Assembly: GCA_018388625.1 (NCBI GenBank)
Contig: CP074402.1
Span: 2,728,001-2,792,000 of the forward strand
From: Nocardiopsis eucommiae
GTDB lineage: Bacteria > Actinomycetota > Actinomycetes > Streptosporangiales > Streptosporangiaceae
Length of the DNA stretch: 64,000 nt
Direction of reading: 5' to 3'
In this document: positions 10,040-18,915 of the stretch, piece by piece
Layout: each line of letters begins with the position of its first letter
Numbering within the stretch: the stretch's first letter is position 1
Notes under the pieces: generated by a model
The model's input: the letters and a program-made list of their open reading frames with translations, nothing else
Database searches by the model: none
Told to the model about the DNA's origin: nothing
Program-made: the position numbers and the translations under genes

Positions 10040-10942
10040 ATGAGTGCTACGCCACAGTCAAGGGCTGTAATGAATAGTTCTTCGAATCCGGGGCTGGAAC
10101 GCCTCCACACCCTGGTGCGCACTCACTGGGAAAGCCTCTCCCCGGCGGAGCGATCGGTGTGCCGCCTGCTCACGGCCTCGCCGGTGGAACAGATCCTCTA
10201 CTCCAACGCCCAGGAGCTCGGTACCGCCAGCGGCACCAGCAACGCCAGCGTCATCCGGACCCTGCGCCGCCTCGGCTACACCGGACTGCCCGCCCTCAAA
10301 CAGGAGATCGCCGCCCCGTTCACCTCCGAGGTGGCGCCGGACGTACGTCTGCGCGAGCGCATCGACCGCATGGGACGGGACTTCACCGCGCTCTGGGGCC
10401 GGGTCGTGGACGAGGCCCGCGACCGTGTCGAACACGTCCGCACGGCCACCTCGCCGGACGACCTCACCCGCGCCGTGGAGGTCCTGGCCGAGGCGGGACG
10501 GACCGTGACGTACGGCGTCGGCTCCTCCAACATCGCCGCCGAACACCTGGCCCTCAAGCTCAACCGCATCGGCGCCCGGGCGCGCTCCGTCGACACGGAC
10601 GGCTTCCGGCTGGCCGACGACCTCCTGGGCATCCACCGGGGCGACGCCGTCGTGGTCTTCGCCCCCGGGCGCGTGCTGCCGGAGGTGGAGGTACTGCTCG
10701 AACGCGCCCGCGCGGTGGGCGCCCACTCCGTACTGGTGACCGACGAGCTCGCCGAGGAGCTGCGCGACAGCGTCGACATCGTGCTGTCCGCCCCCCACAC
10801 CCCCACGGGCATGACCGCCGAGGCCCTGACCGGGATCATCGTCTCCGACGCCCTCGTGCAGGCGGTGGCCACCGTCCACCCGGACCGGGCCGTGCGCACC
10901 TCCCACGAACTCACCGCCTGGCGGGGACGCCTGGGCCACTGA
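10040..10942 (+). CDS. RpiR/MurR family transcriptional regulator (HTH plus SIS domain)
   Basis: 300 residues. An N-terminal HTH_6 domain (LSPAERSVCRLL, then GTSNASVIRTLRRLGYTGLPALKQ) is followed by a SIS sugar-phosphate-binding domain (VTYGVGSSNIAAEH, DAVVVFAPGR). AGGAG four bases before ATG 10040 supports this start; ATG 10070 is a weaker alternative. It is divergent from the C45-peptide importer operon, so it probably senses a phosphorylated amino sugar or a catabolite and controls uptake of related peptides. The ligand is not readable. Confidence 0.85.
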   Translation: MSATPQSRAVMNSSSNPGLERLHTLVRTHWESLSPAERSVCRLLTASPVEQILYSNAQELGTASGTSNASVIRTLRRLGYTGLPALKQEIAAPFTSEVAPDVRLRERIDRMGRDFTALWGRVVDEARDRVEHVRTATSPDDLTRAVEVLAEAGRTVTYGVGSSNIAAEHLALKLNRIGARARSVDTDGFRLADDLLGIHRGDAVVVFAPGRVLPEVEVLLERARAVGAHSVLVTDELAEELRDSVDIVLSAPHTPTGMTAEALTGIIVSDALVQAVATVHPDRAVRTSHELTAWRGRLGH

Positions 10943-11099
10943 CCGCCGGGGCGGCTCCCCGCGCCCGGCGGCCCCGCTCCAGCCCCCGCCCCGGCGGCTC
11001 CACTCCCGACCCCCGACCACGGGCTCCCCGCCCCCGGCCTCCGGCGCGCCCGGAGGCCGGGGAGCGGGATCCGTCCCCAGAGCAGGGGAGGATGGGCCC

Positions 11100-11878
11100 A
11101 TGGACTTCTCCGACCCCCTGCCCAGTGACACCAGCGAGGACGAGCGCACGCGCGGCGCCCGTGTCGCCCTCCTGCCCGTCGGCAGCCTCGAACAGCACGG
11201 TTCCCACCTGCCGCTGACCACGGACACCGTCATCGCCTGCGCCCTGGCGCGGAGCCTGGCCGACGCCCACCCCGGTGTGCGGCTCCTGCCGCCGATCAGC
11301 TTCGGCTGCTCCCACGAGCACGAGGCCTGGCCCGGGACCGTCAGTGTCACGGCGCCCACCCTGTACGCCATGGCCTCCGACGTCGCCGCGTCCCTGCGGG
11401 CGGCGGGCACCCCAAGCTGGTCCTCGTCAACGGGCACGGCGGCAACCACGTGCTCGCCAACCTCGTCCAGGCCTCGCGCGGAGACATGGCCCTCTTCCCC
11501 GGCCCGGACGACTGGGAGGCCGCCCGCCGGGCCGCGAGGATGAGCACCACCAACGCCCGCGACATGCACGCCGGGGAGCTGGAGACCTCGGTCCTGCTCC
11601 ACGTGCGCCCCGACCTGGTCCGCCCCGGCTACCAGGAGGCCGACCACCTCGCGGACCGGCGTGACCACCTGCTCACCACGGGTCTGTCGCGCTACACCCG
11701 CTCCGGGGTGGTGGGTCAGCCCTCACGCGCGACGGCCACCGAGGGCCGCGATCTTCTGGCGCACCTGGTGAAGGTGTTCGCGGGGTACCTCAACGTGCTC
11801 GACCCGCAGCAGCCGCCACAGCAGCACCAGCCCGCCGGGAAGGGAGGCGACCAGGGCCAGGAGCCCGTACGCCACTGA
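11100..11878 (+). CDS. Creatininase-family metal hydrolase (ArfB-like deformylase candidate), one apparent frameshift
   Basis: About 259 residues. The metal-ligand pattern of creatinine amidohydrolases is clear: Glu31 and His33 in SLEQHG, Asp42 in TTDT, then NGHGGN and the Glu of HAGELETS. The frame breaks at CCCC 11410-11413; one more base gives GTPKLVLVNGHGGN. Known activities of the family include creatininase, mycofactocin MftE peptidase and archaeal ArfB, which deformylates the GTP cyclohydrolase product FAPy. No mycofactocin genes are near, but an unusual GTP cyclohydrolase II lies 8 kb away, so a deformylase role is proposed. The 3' end overlaps the convergent membrane gene by 156 bp. 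Confidence 0.75.
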
Positions 11879-12725
11879 CACCGTCAGGCCCAGGTCCGCG
11901 CCCAGCCCCGCCGCGCCGAAGGCGAGCGCCGTCACCGCCTCACGCGGCCCCCACCCGCCGAGGTTGGCCGGGACGCTCATCGCCACCAGGGCCAGCACCA
12001 GCAGCGGGAGCAGGGCCGGGGCGGGCAGGGTGACCCCACCGCCCGGGCCGCGACCAGGAACAGCACGAGGTGCCCGGCCAGCGCCGCGGCCGAGAGCAGG
12101 ACCACCCCGGGCCGGTCGTCACCGTGAACAGACCGGCCCGGGTGTCCGCGACCGTCGCCGACAGCGCCCGCCACCACGCCGATCCCCTCCTGCGCCCGAG
12201 GACCCAGCCCAGGGCCACCACCAGCGCCACCACAGCGAAGACGCCCAGGGAGGCGGCCACCGCGAGCAGCCCCGGCCCCAGGAGCGCGGCGGGCAGGGTG
12301 AACAGCAGCACCGCGCAGGTCGCGGCGAGCACCACCTGCCCGGCCATGCGCTCCAGGAGCACGGCGCGCACACCCCGGGCCACGTCACCGGCGTAGCGGC
12401 CGTGGCTGACCGCCCGGTGCACGTCACCGAGCACCCCGGCGGGCAGCACGGCGTTCAGGAACAGTGCGCGGTAGTAGTCGGACACCGCGCGTACCCAGGG
12501 CAGTCGCAGACCGACTCCGCGTGCGACCAAAACCCAGCGGGTCGCGCACAGCAGCGTCGTGACCAGACCGATTCCGAGTGCCGTCGTCACCGTCGCAGGG
12601 TCGACCGCCCCGAACGCGTCGGTGAACGCGTCCAGGGGGAACCACCACACCACCCCGGCCAGGAACGCGATCCCGACCAGCGGGCGCACGAACCCGGTCC
12701 ACCGACGTCCTCCGGTGTCGTTCAC
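11723..12725 (-). CDS. Lysylphosphatidylglycerol synthase-like / UPF0104 membrane protein, two apparent frameshifts
   Basis: About 334 residues with six to eight membrane segments, matching the integral-membrane region shared by the MprF flippase domain and UPF0104 proteins (AVSDYYRALFLNAVLPAGVLGDVHRA is the family-like core). GTG 12725 is chosen, overlapping the stop of the upstream methyltransferase by GTGA. The frame breaks at CCCC 12105-12108 and CCCC 12033-12036; adding one base to each gives a continuous helix-rich C-terminus (SVPANLGGWGPREA). It lacks a synthase domain, so flipping or exporting a lipid-linked product of this locus is plausible; this is inference. Confidence 0.72.
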
Positions 12726-13593
12726 GGGTGGGGCTCGCCCTCCTCGGGTGGTGCTTCCTCCCCGGGCAGCGCCAGCAGGTCGGTGTGGTGCACGATCACG
12801 CCCAGTTCCCCCCGTTCGCACTGGCCGAAGCGGCGTTCCAGGTATCCGCCGACGGCCGCCCCGGGTCCTGCTCCAGGGCGGCCTCCGCCCATCCCCGCAG
12901 CCAGGAACGGACGAGGGGCACGCGCTCCGGGCCCAGCCGCCAGGGGCTCGGACGGCTCAGGGTCCGGTACCCGTGCGCGGCGAACTCCCACTCGGCCGTG
13001 TCCGCGGCCTCCGGCCCGCGACGCCCGCCCCGGCGCTGGTGGGCGTTGAACGCCTCCGTCAGCGCGAGGTCGTCCCGGTCACCCGGGAAGAGCTCCACCC
13101 GGCCCGCCACCGACAGCGTGAACAGGGCCGCGCAACCCGCTTCGGTCACCGCCCGCACGATGCGCTCCAGTTCCGCGTACGTGAGCAGGTCGAGCAGGGC
13201 CGACCCGGTGACCAGGTCGATCTCGGCGAGGTCCCGCGCGGTGATCGTCCCCACGTCCCGGAGACACATCCGCGCACTCACCGGCGAGCCGTCCTCCGAG
13301 GCGGCGGGCAGGTACGCCCCGGCGAGCGACAGCAGGCCGGGGTCCACGTCGTAGAGCGTCCAGCGCTGCGCCCCGGGCAGCCGGGGCGCCAGCCAGCGAC
13401 CCTGGGAACCGGATCCGCACCCGAGGTCCGCGATCCGTACCGGGCGCTCACGGGTTCCGCCGCCGCGCCCGCGGAGGAAGGCCCGGAGCGGTGCGAGCGT
13501 CGCCGTGGCACGGGCCTCGGAGTCGGCACCCTCCCGCAGGGCCAACCAGCCCGGGTCGAAGGCGGGCGGCGGGTTCTCGGACACTGAGCTCAA
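12722..13593 (-). CDS. Class I SAM-dependent methyltransferase, one apparent frameshift
   Basis: About 290 residues with motif I IADLGCGSGSQG and the acidic post-I strand LYDVDPGLL, then DLVTGSALLDLL. TTG 13593 is preferred because GGAGGGG lies five bases upstream; GTG 13584 is an alternative. The frame breaks at CCCC 12859-12862, where one more base joins EQDPG to AAVGGYLERRFGQ and the end overlaps the downstream membrane gene. The C-terminal half resembles small-molecule methyltransferases. Co-transcribed with the flippase-like gene in the pterin-type locus; substrate unknown. Confidence 0.75.
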
Positions 13594-13739
13594 CGGGACC
13601 CCTCCCGGTGGAGTGCGACCGTCCCGTCTGCGGACGGCCGCCTCCTCCCAGAGTGCCAGCTCAGGTGCGTCCGGGAGGTCCGATCCAGGAAGCCTTTGCC
13701 CGGATCTGTCTCCGGGCGCCCCCGGTCGGGCCGGGCCGC

Positions 13740-14540
13740 TCAGACCTTCCGGGCCAGGCCCGCGTACTGGGGGACGGCGCGGACGGTGCCCACCTCGGTG
13801 GGTTCGGGGCGCCAGTGGAAGACCGGGACCACGCCAGGTTCCACCAGTTCGTAGCCGTCGAAGAAGCTCCGGAACTCCTCCACGGTGCGCATGTGGTACT
13901 TCTGGGCCACGTGCTGTTCCCAGACACGCATGCCCTCGGCGGCGCGTTCGGTGTCCTCGACCTCCATGTGGGCCAGCACGCCGTCGCACACCGCGACGAA
14001 GCTGCCGGGGGCCAGACCGTCGACGTAGGCGCGCACCAGACGGACCGCCTCCTCGATCTCGAAGTGGCCCATGGTGCCCATCAGGGTCAGCCCGACGGGC
14101 CGCTCCAGGTCCAGAGTCCGCCCCGCCGCTTCGAGGACCTTCTCCACGTCGCGCAGGTCCTGGTCCACGTACTGGGTCCGGCCCGTGTCGGTGCCGACGA
14201 GGAGGGCGCGGGCGTGGGCCAGGACGAGGGGGTCGTTGTCCACGTAGACCACCCGGGCCGAGGGGTCGAGCGCCTGGGCCACCTCGTGGGTGTTGTCGGC
14301 GGTGGGCAGGCCGGTGCCGACGTCGAGGAACTGGGTGATGCCCTCCTCCGTGACCAGGTGGCCGACGGCGCGGCGCAGGAAGAGCCGGTCTCCCTGGGCC
14401 GCCTCCGCGACCTGGGGGAACAGAGCCCGAACGCGGTCACCGACCTCCCTGTCGACGGGGTAGTTGTCCTTCCCGCCCAGCCAGTAGTTCCACACGCGCG
14501 CGGTGTGGGCGACGGTGCTGTCGATCGGGGTGTCCGGCAT
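13740..14540 (-). CDS. DUF574 (SAV2177-type) SAM-dependent methyltransferase
   Basis: 266 residues. Characteristic N-terminus (STVAHTARVWNYWLGGKDNY) and SAM motif FLDVGTGLPTADNTHEVAQ define the actinomycete DUF574 family, which is very abundant in Streptomyces-like genomes and mostly uncharacterised. ATG 14540 fits the family start. The 5' leader contains three copies of TCTCGGGGG. It lies between the methyltransferase and the DHA2 exporter and may be unrelated to the surrounding pterin-type genes. Confidence 0.85.
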   Translation of the reverse strand: MPDTPIDSTVAHTARVWNYWLGGKDNYPVDREVGDRVRALFPQVAEAAQGDRLFLRRAVGHLVTEEGITQFLDVGTGLPTADNTHEVAQALDPSARVVYVDNDPLVLAHARALLVGTDTGRTQYVDQDLRDVEKVLEAAGRTLDLERPVGLTLMGTMGHFEIEEAVRLVRAYVDGLAPGSFVAVCDGVLAHMEVEDTERAAEGMRVWEQHVAQKYHMRTVEEFRSFFDGYELVEPGVVPVFHWRPEPTEVGTVRAVPQYAGLARKV

Positions 14541-14560
14541 GGGGTCTCGCACTCCTGTGG

Positions 14561-14587
14561 GTCTCGGGGGTCTCGGGGGTCTCGGGG
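14561..14587. repeat. Short tandem repeat TCTCGGGGG x3
   Basis: Three near-perfect tandem copies of a 9-10-bp unit lie immediately upstream of the DUF574 methyltransferase, in its leader or promoter. G-runs of this kind may be length-variable or prone to base-calling error. Confidence 0.7.
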
Positions 14588-14628
14588 AACCCCCCCGCAG
14601 TCTCCTTCCCCGCACCACCCGCGCGCAA

Positions 14629-14661
14629 GCCGCGAACCCCTGCGCCACAGGGGTTCGCGGC
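14629..14661 (-). terminator. Rho-independent-type terminator of the DHA2 exporter
   Basis: A perfect 14-bp stem (14629-14642 with 14648-14661) and 5-nt loop directly abuts the stop codon of the exporter gene on the minus strand. The U-tract is poor, as usual in high-GC actinobacteria. Confidence 0.75.
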
Positions 14662-16242
14662 TCAGGAGGACAGTGTCGCCCGTTCCTCGGACACGGCGCG
14701 GTCCTCCTCCTCGGGCCGCTTCATGTCCACGGTGTCGCGCAGCTGGACCCTGGGCAGGAAGAGCGCCACGACAAGACCGACCACGGCGATACCGGTGGCG
14801 ACCAGGAAGATGTCGCCGGTGGAGGAGCCGTACGCGCCCTCGACGATCTCTCGCAGGAACGGCGGCATGCCCGCCAGGTCCAGGGTGGTGCCGTCGGCGC
14901 CCCCGGCGGGGACCTCCACACCCGAGGCCGCGAGGCCGTCGGTCACGTTCGTGCTCACCCGGTTGGCGAGGATGGCCCCGAGCACGGACACCCCGATGGT
15001 GCCCCCGAGGGACCGGAAGAACGTGATCGCGCCACTGGCCGCCCCGAGTTCGCGGAGCGGGACCGAGTTCTGCACGACCAGCACGAGGTTCTGCATGGAC
15101 ATGCCCACGCCCACACCGACTCCCAGCATGCCCAGGGACACCACGTACAGGGACGTGGTCGCGTCGATGGTGGACAGCAACAGGAAGCCGAGGACCAGGA
15201 ACACCAGGCCGGCGACGACGTAGGCCTTGACCCGGCCCGAACGGGAGACCAGCCACCCGGACAGGGTGGAGGAGAGCATCATGCCGAGCATCAGCGGCGT
15301 GGTGAGCAGACCGGCGGCGGTCGGGGAGTAGCCTCGGGCCAGCTGGAAGTACTGGCCGAGGAAGACCGCTCCGCCGAACATCGCCATGCCGACCGCGACG
15401 CTGGCCACGATCGCGATCACGGGCTCGCGGCGGAGCACCAGGTGCAGCGGGATGACCGGCTCCGCCACCCGGTTCTCCACCCACACCGCCAGGGCCAGCA
15501 GTACGAGGCCGCCGGTGACCATGGCGCCGGTCTGCCAGGAGATCCACGCGAAGCTGCCGCCGACGAACGTCACCCACAGCAGGATGGTGCTGACACCGGC
15601 GGCGATGAGCGTGGCGCCGAGGTAGTCCACGCGCACGTCGGTGCGGCGCTCCTCCACCAGGTGCAGGGTGCGGGTGAGCACGACCAGCGCGACCAACATG
15701 AACGGGACGCCGATGAAGAAGCACCAGCGCCAGCCCAGCCACGAGGTGTCCGTGAGCGCCCCGCCGATCAGGGGGCCGCCGACGGTGGCCAGGGCCATGA
15801 TGGCGCCGATGACGCCGTTGAAGCGGCCGCGTTCCTTGGGGCTGACCAGCGCGGCGATGGTGGCCTGCACCAGGACCTGCGAGGCGCCCATGCCGAGTCC
15901 CTGGAGGGCGCGGAAGGCGATGAGCTGTTCGGTGTTCTGGGCGAACCCGCTCAGCAGCGAGGCCACGATGAACAGCACGATCGAGATCTGGAGCAGCCGC
16001 TTCTTCGGGAAGAGGTCCGCGAGCTTGCCCCACACGGGGGTGGAGGCCGTGGACGCCAGCAGCGTCGCGGTCACCACCCAGGTGTACTGGGACTGGGTCC
16101 CTTGGAGGGAACCGAGGATCTGGGGCAGGGCGACCGAGACGATCGTGCCGCTGAGCATCGTCACGCCGAGGACGATCAGCAGCCCGCTCAGGGTGCGCAT
16201 GATCGGAGTACGTGCGGTGCCCTGGGACTGAGGAGTACTCAA
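14662..16242 (-). CDS. MFS multidrug exporter, DHA2 (14-TM, EmrB/QacA) family
   Basis: About 526 residues. Motif A is GKLADLFPKKR, motif C-like GGPLIGGALTD, and RALQGLGMGA is typical; 14 membrane helices are expected and the long loop near the C-terminus (TDGLAASGVEVPAGG) fits DHA2. TTG 16242 preceded by AGAGG is preferred over ATG 16200, which has no ribosome site. No regulator is adjacent, but a strong dyad lies in the promoter. It probably exports a drug or the product of the surrounding locus by proton antiport. Confidence 0.88.
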   Translation of the reverse strand: MSTPQSQGTARTPIMRTLSGLLIVLGVTMLSGTIVSVALPQILGSLQGTQSQYTWVVTATLLASTASTPVWGKLADLFPKKRLLQISIVLFIVASLLSGFAQNTEQLIAFRALQGLGMGASQVLVQATIAALVSPKERGRFNGVIGAIMALATVGGPLIGGALTDTSWLGWRWCFFIGVPFMLVALVVLTRTLHLVEERRTDVRVDYLGATLIAAGVSTILLWVTFVGGSFAWISWQTGAMVTGGLVLLALAVWVENRVAEPVIPLHLVLRREPVIAIVASVAVGMAMFGGAVFLGQYFQLARGYSPTAAGLLTTPLMLGMMLSSTLSGWLVSRSGRVKAYVVAGLVFLVLGFLLLSTIDATTSLYVVSLGMLGVGVGVGMSMQNLVLVVQNSVPLRELGAASGAITFFRSLGGTIGVSVLGAILANRVSTNVTDGLAASGVEVPAGGADGTTLDLAGMPPFLREIVEGAYGSSTGDIFLVATGIAVVGLVVALFLPRVQLRDTVDMKRPEEEDRAVSEERATLSS

Positions 16243-16305
16243 GGCTGGCCTCTGGTGAAGAGAGATCGGGTGAAGGCGCGCAGGTGGAGGAGGTCTGCTG
16301 AGGCG

Positions 16306-16342
16306 GCAAAAATGCATACTAAGAATTTTTGCACCCTATGCA
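16306..16342. promoter_or_regulatory. Nested dyad operator/promoter of the DHA2 exporter
   Basis: GCAAAAAT (16306-16313) and ATTTTTGC (16325-16332) form a perfect 8-bp dyad with an 11-bp spacer; TGCATA (16313-16318) and TATGCA (16337-16342) form a second. The AT-rich core stands out from its surroundings. On the minus strand a TTAGTAT -10-like box falls inside. A TetR- or MarR-type repressor encoded elsewhere is likely. Confidence 0.5.
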
Positions 16343-16419
16343 CGATACCACCGGCCCCCGTGCCGGGACGTGTGCGCTCCGGAGAACCCGGTCACACGTG
16401 AACGGGCGTGCGGGGCCGC

Positions 16420-17505
16420 TCAGAGACCGAGCACGCGCGCCATCGCGCGCGCGGCCTCGGACCATCCGGCCAGCTCCGCGCGGCGTCGTCGCGCCGCCCC
16501 GCGCATCGTGGCGCGCAGTCCGGGGTCGGTCAGCCAGTCCCGCAGTGCCCGCTCCAGCGCCGCCGCGTCCCCCGGCGGCACCAACAGCCCCGGCACACGA
16601 CCGTCGGGGGCCCGCCCCAACGCCTCGGGGACCCCGCCCACCTCGGAGGCCACCACCGGCACCCCCGGGCCAACGCCTCGGTCACGACCATCCCGTAGGT
16701 CTCCGCGCGGGAGGCCAGCACCACCAGGTCGGCGGAGGCGTACAGACCCTCCAGCTTCGCGCCGACCAGCGGTCCGGTGAACCGCACCCGGCCCGCCAAC
16801 GCCTCCACGAGCGGGGAGGGGTCCCCGGGCCCGCGCACACGCACTCCCACGGCAGACCCACAAGGGAGCGAAGGGCGCCCAACAGCAGGTCGTGGCCCTT
16901 GCGCGGGGTCAGGGAGGCCACGCACACCAACCGGGGGCACGGCCCGGCTCCCCCTCGAACCCGCTCCCACGTGCCAGCGGAGCCACGTCCACGCCCGGCC
17001 GCACCGCCGCCACCGGGACGCCCGCCTCCGTCAGACCGTGGTGGTCGGCCAGCCGCCGCGCCGCCCACGCGCTGGTCGCCACCACCGACACCCCGGACCG
17101 CAGTACGGTCCGCTCGCGCGCGTCCAGATCCCGGGCCTCCCGTTCCGGCAACCCCGACTCGTCGCCCAGAGGCAGGTGCACCAGCACGTGGAGCCGGAGC
17201 CGTCGCGCGTGCGGTACGACCACCTCGGGAACCCCGCAGGCCACCAGTCCGTCCACCAACACGGGGGCGCCGTCGGGTGCTCCGGCCAGCACGGAGGCGA
17301 GCACGTCGGTCCCGGTGCGTCCCGGACGCGGCCACGACCCGGGAACCGTCACGGTCCGGACCGGTCCGACACCGTCGTGCGGGGAGTCCGCCGCCTCCAG
17401 CTCACCCAGCGCCCGCGCGATCCGCCGATCATAGGTGTGACCACCGCTGGGCGCCGACGCCTCCGGAACGACGAACAGCGTGGGCACCCGCACGGCCCCG
17501 GTCAC
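16420..17505 (-). CDS. GT4-like glycosyltransferase (GT-B fold), three apparent frameshifts
   Basis: About 362 residues. The N-terminal half has an [14 protein letters not shown] acceptor-side start; the C-terminal half has [18 protein letters not shown], the GT4 [39 protein letters not shown] nucleotide-sugar site (given in shifted pieces) and [17 protein letters not shown]. Frames break at CCCCC 16950-16954, CCCC 16823-16826 and CCCCC 16662-16666; each is cured by one base. GTG 17505 overlaps the stop of the T-fold gene by GTGA. It probably glycosylates the product of the locus; donor and acceptor are unknown. Confidence 0.78.
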
Positions 17506-17900
17506 AGCTCCCGTTCGTAGGAGGCCCAGGCCACGTGCGACTCGTGCAGGGTCACCGCGATCGAGGCCAGGCCGTCGGCGTGCGCTCCCAGGGCCCCCGC
17601 CGCGATCCGACCGGCCAACCGGTCCGCGACCACCCGGGCCAGGAACTCGGTGGAGGTGTTCACCCCGGCGAACTCGGGGACCTCGTCCAGGTTGCGGTAG
17701 TTGAGTTCTGCCACCACCGCGCCCAGCTCGCGTGTGGCGGCGCCGATGTCCACCACGATGCCGTCGGGGTCCAGCTCCGGGCGGCGCAGGGTGGCGTCCA
17801 CCACGAACGTGGCCCCGTGCAGGGCCTGGGCGGGGCCGAAGACCTCGCCCCGGAAGCTGTGCGCGACCATCAGGTGGTCCCGGACGGTGACACTGAACAT
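17502..17900 (-). CDS. 6-pyruvoyltetrahydropterin synthase (T-fold) homologue lacking catalytic residues
   Basis: 132 residues, complete T-fold length. Aligned by eye to E. coli QueD, the first zinc His (His14) and second (His28) remain, but the third is Ala30 (HGA for HGH), the catalytic Cys is Ala24 and the Asp-His pair is Asn67-Tyr68 (LNYRN for LDHH). Glu120, which anchors the pterin, is kept. From memory, the S. coelicolor homologue SCO6650 has a solved structure, lacks zinc and the triad, does not do the PTPS reaction but keeps a pterin-type pocket. A pterin-binding or new catalytic role is inferred. Confidence 0.85.
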   Translation of the reverse strand: MFSVTVRDHLMVAHSFRGEVFGPAQALHGATFVVDATLRRPELDPDGIVVDIGAATRELGAVVAELNYRNLDEVPEFAGVNTSTEFLARVVADRLAGRIAAGALGAHADGLASIAVTLHESHVAWASYEREL

Positions 17901-17934
17901 GCGGACTCCCAGGGTGTCGGTGTGGTCGGTGCGG

Positions 17935-18912
17935 TCAGGTCTCGTACACGACGCGGTGGCACAGGGCCGACAGCTCGCCGCTGGCCAGCCTCGGCAGGAC
18001 CGAGGGCAGCTCCTCGAACGGGCTCTCCCCGGTCAGGAGGGCGTCGAAGGCCGGGTCCTCCAGCAGACGCAGCGCCAGACCGAGGCGCTCGGCGTGGTCG
18101 TAGCGCGAACGGCGGGCCGGGGAGATCATGCCGACCTGGCTGGCCCGCACCGTCAGGCGGTGGGAGTGGAAGTCCTCGCCCAACGGCAGGATCACCCGCC
18201 GGTCCCCGTACCAGCTCAGTTCCACGACCTCGCCCTCCACATGCAGCAGACGCAGCGAGGACACCAGCCCCGCCTCGGTGGCACTGGTGTGGAAGACCAG
18301 GTCGCGGTCGTCCTCGGCGCGCTCGGGCGGGGCGAAGTCCACCCCGAGGCGGTCGGCGATCGCGGCGCGGCCGGGGTCCACGTCCACGAGCTGGACCCGC
18401 GCCCCCGGCACCTGGGACAGCAGGCGCGCCACGCAGCAGCCCACCATGCCGGCGCCGACCACCGTCACCCGGTCGCCCACCATCGGGGCGGCGTCCCACA
18501 GCGCGTTGATCGCGGTCTCCACCGTTCCGGCCAGGACAGCGCGGGCGGCCGGGACCCCCTCGGGGACCACGGACACCGCCGAGGCGGGCACCACGAACCG
18601 GGTCTGGTGCGGGAACAGGCTGAAGACGGTCCGCCCCACCAGCTCCCCGGGGCCCTCCTCGACCACGCCCACGTTCAGGTACCCGTACTTCAGGGGGCCG
18701 GGGAAGTCGCCCTCCTGGAAGGGCGCGCGCATCACCCCGTACTGGTTGGGCGGCACCCCGCCGCCGAAGACCAGCGTCTCCGTGCCCCGGCTGATCCCCG
18801 AGCCCAGGGCGCGCACCAGCACCTCACCGGGGCCGGGTTCGGGCAGCTCCACCTCCCGGATCTCACCCACGCCGGGGGAGCGCACCCAGAACGCCCGAGC
18901 CGTCCTCGCCAT
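17935..18912 (-). CDS. Medium-chain dehydrogenase/reductase without the catalytic zinc Cys
   Basis: 325 residues. The nucleotide-binding motif is [15 protein letters not shown]. In zinc alcohol dehydrogenases the catalytic Cys lies in a motif like GICGTD; here it reads GSGISRGTE, so Ser replaces Cys, and the four-Cys structural zinc loop is absent. Relatives include BchC-like and reductase branches of the superfamily. GAGGG precedes the ATG. It lies 35 bp upstream of the T-fold gene in the same operon and probably reduces or oxidises the pterin- or sugar-like intermediate. Confidence 0.8.
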   Translation of the reverse strand: MARTARAFWVRSPGVGEIREVELPEPGPGEVLVRALGSGISRGTETLVFGGGVPPNQYGVMRAPFQEGDFPGPLKYGYLNVGVVEEGPGELVGRTVFSLFPHQTRFVVPASAVSVVPEGVPAARAVLAGTVETAINALWDAAPMVGDRVTVVGAGMVGCCVARLLSQVPGARVQLVDVDPGRAAIADRLGVDFAPPERAEDDRDLVFHTSATEAGLVSSLRLLHVEGEVVELSWYGDRRVILPLGEDFHSHRLTVRASQVGMISPARRSRYDHAERLGLALRLLEDPAFDALLTGESPFEELPSVLPRLASGELSALCHRVVYET

Positions 18913-18915
18913 CCC

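Noticed and set aside
14555-14590. Tandem TCTCGGGGG units as a CRISPR fragment
   Set aside because: Units are only 9-10 bp with no spacers.
14503-16401. Very long open frame on the plus strand opposite the DHA2 exporter
   Set aside because: Low-complexity, Gly/His/Gln-rich and antisense to a clear transporter; a shadow of high-GC codon bias.
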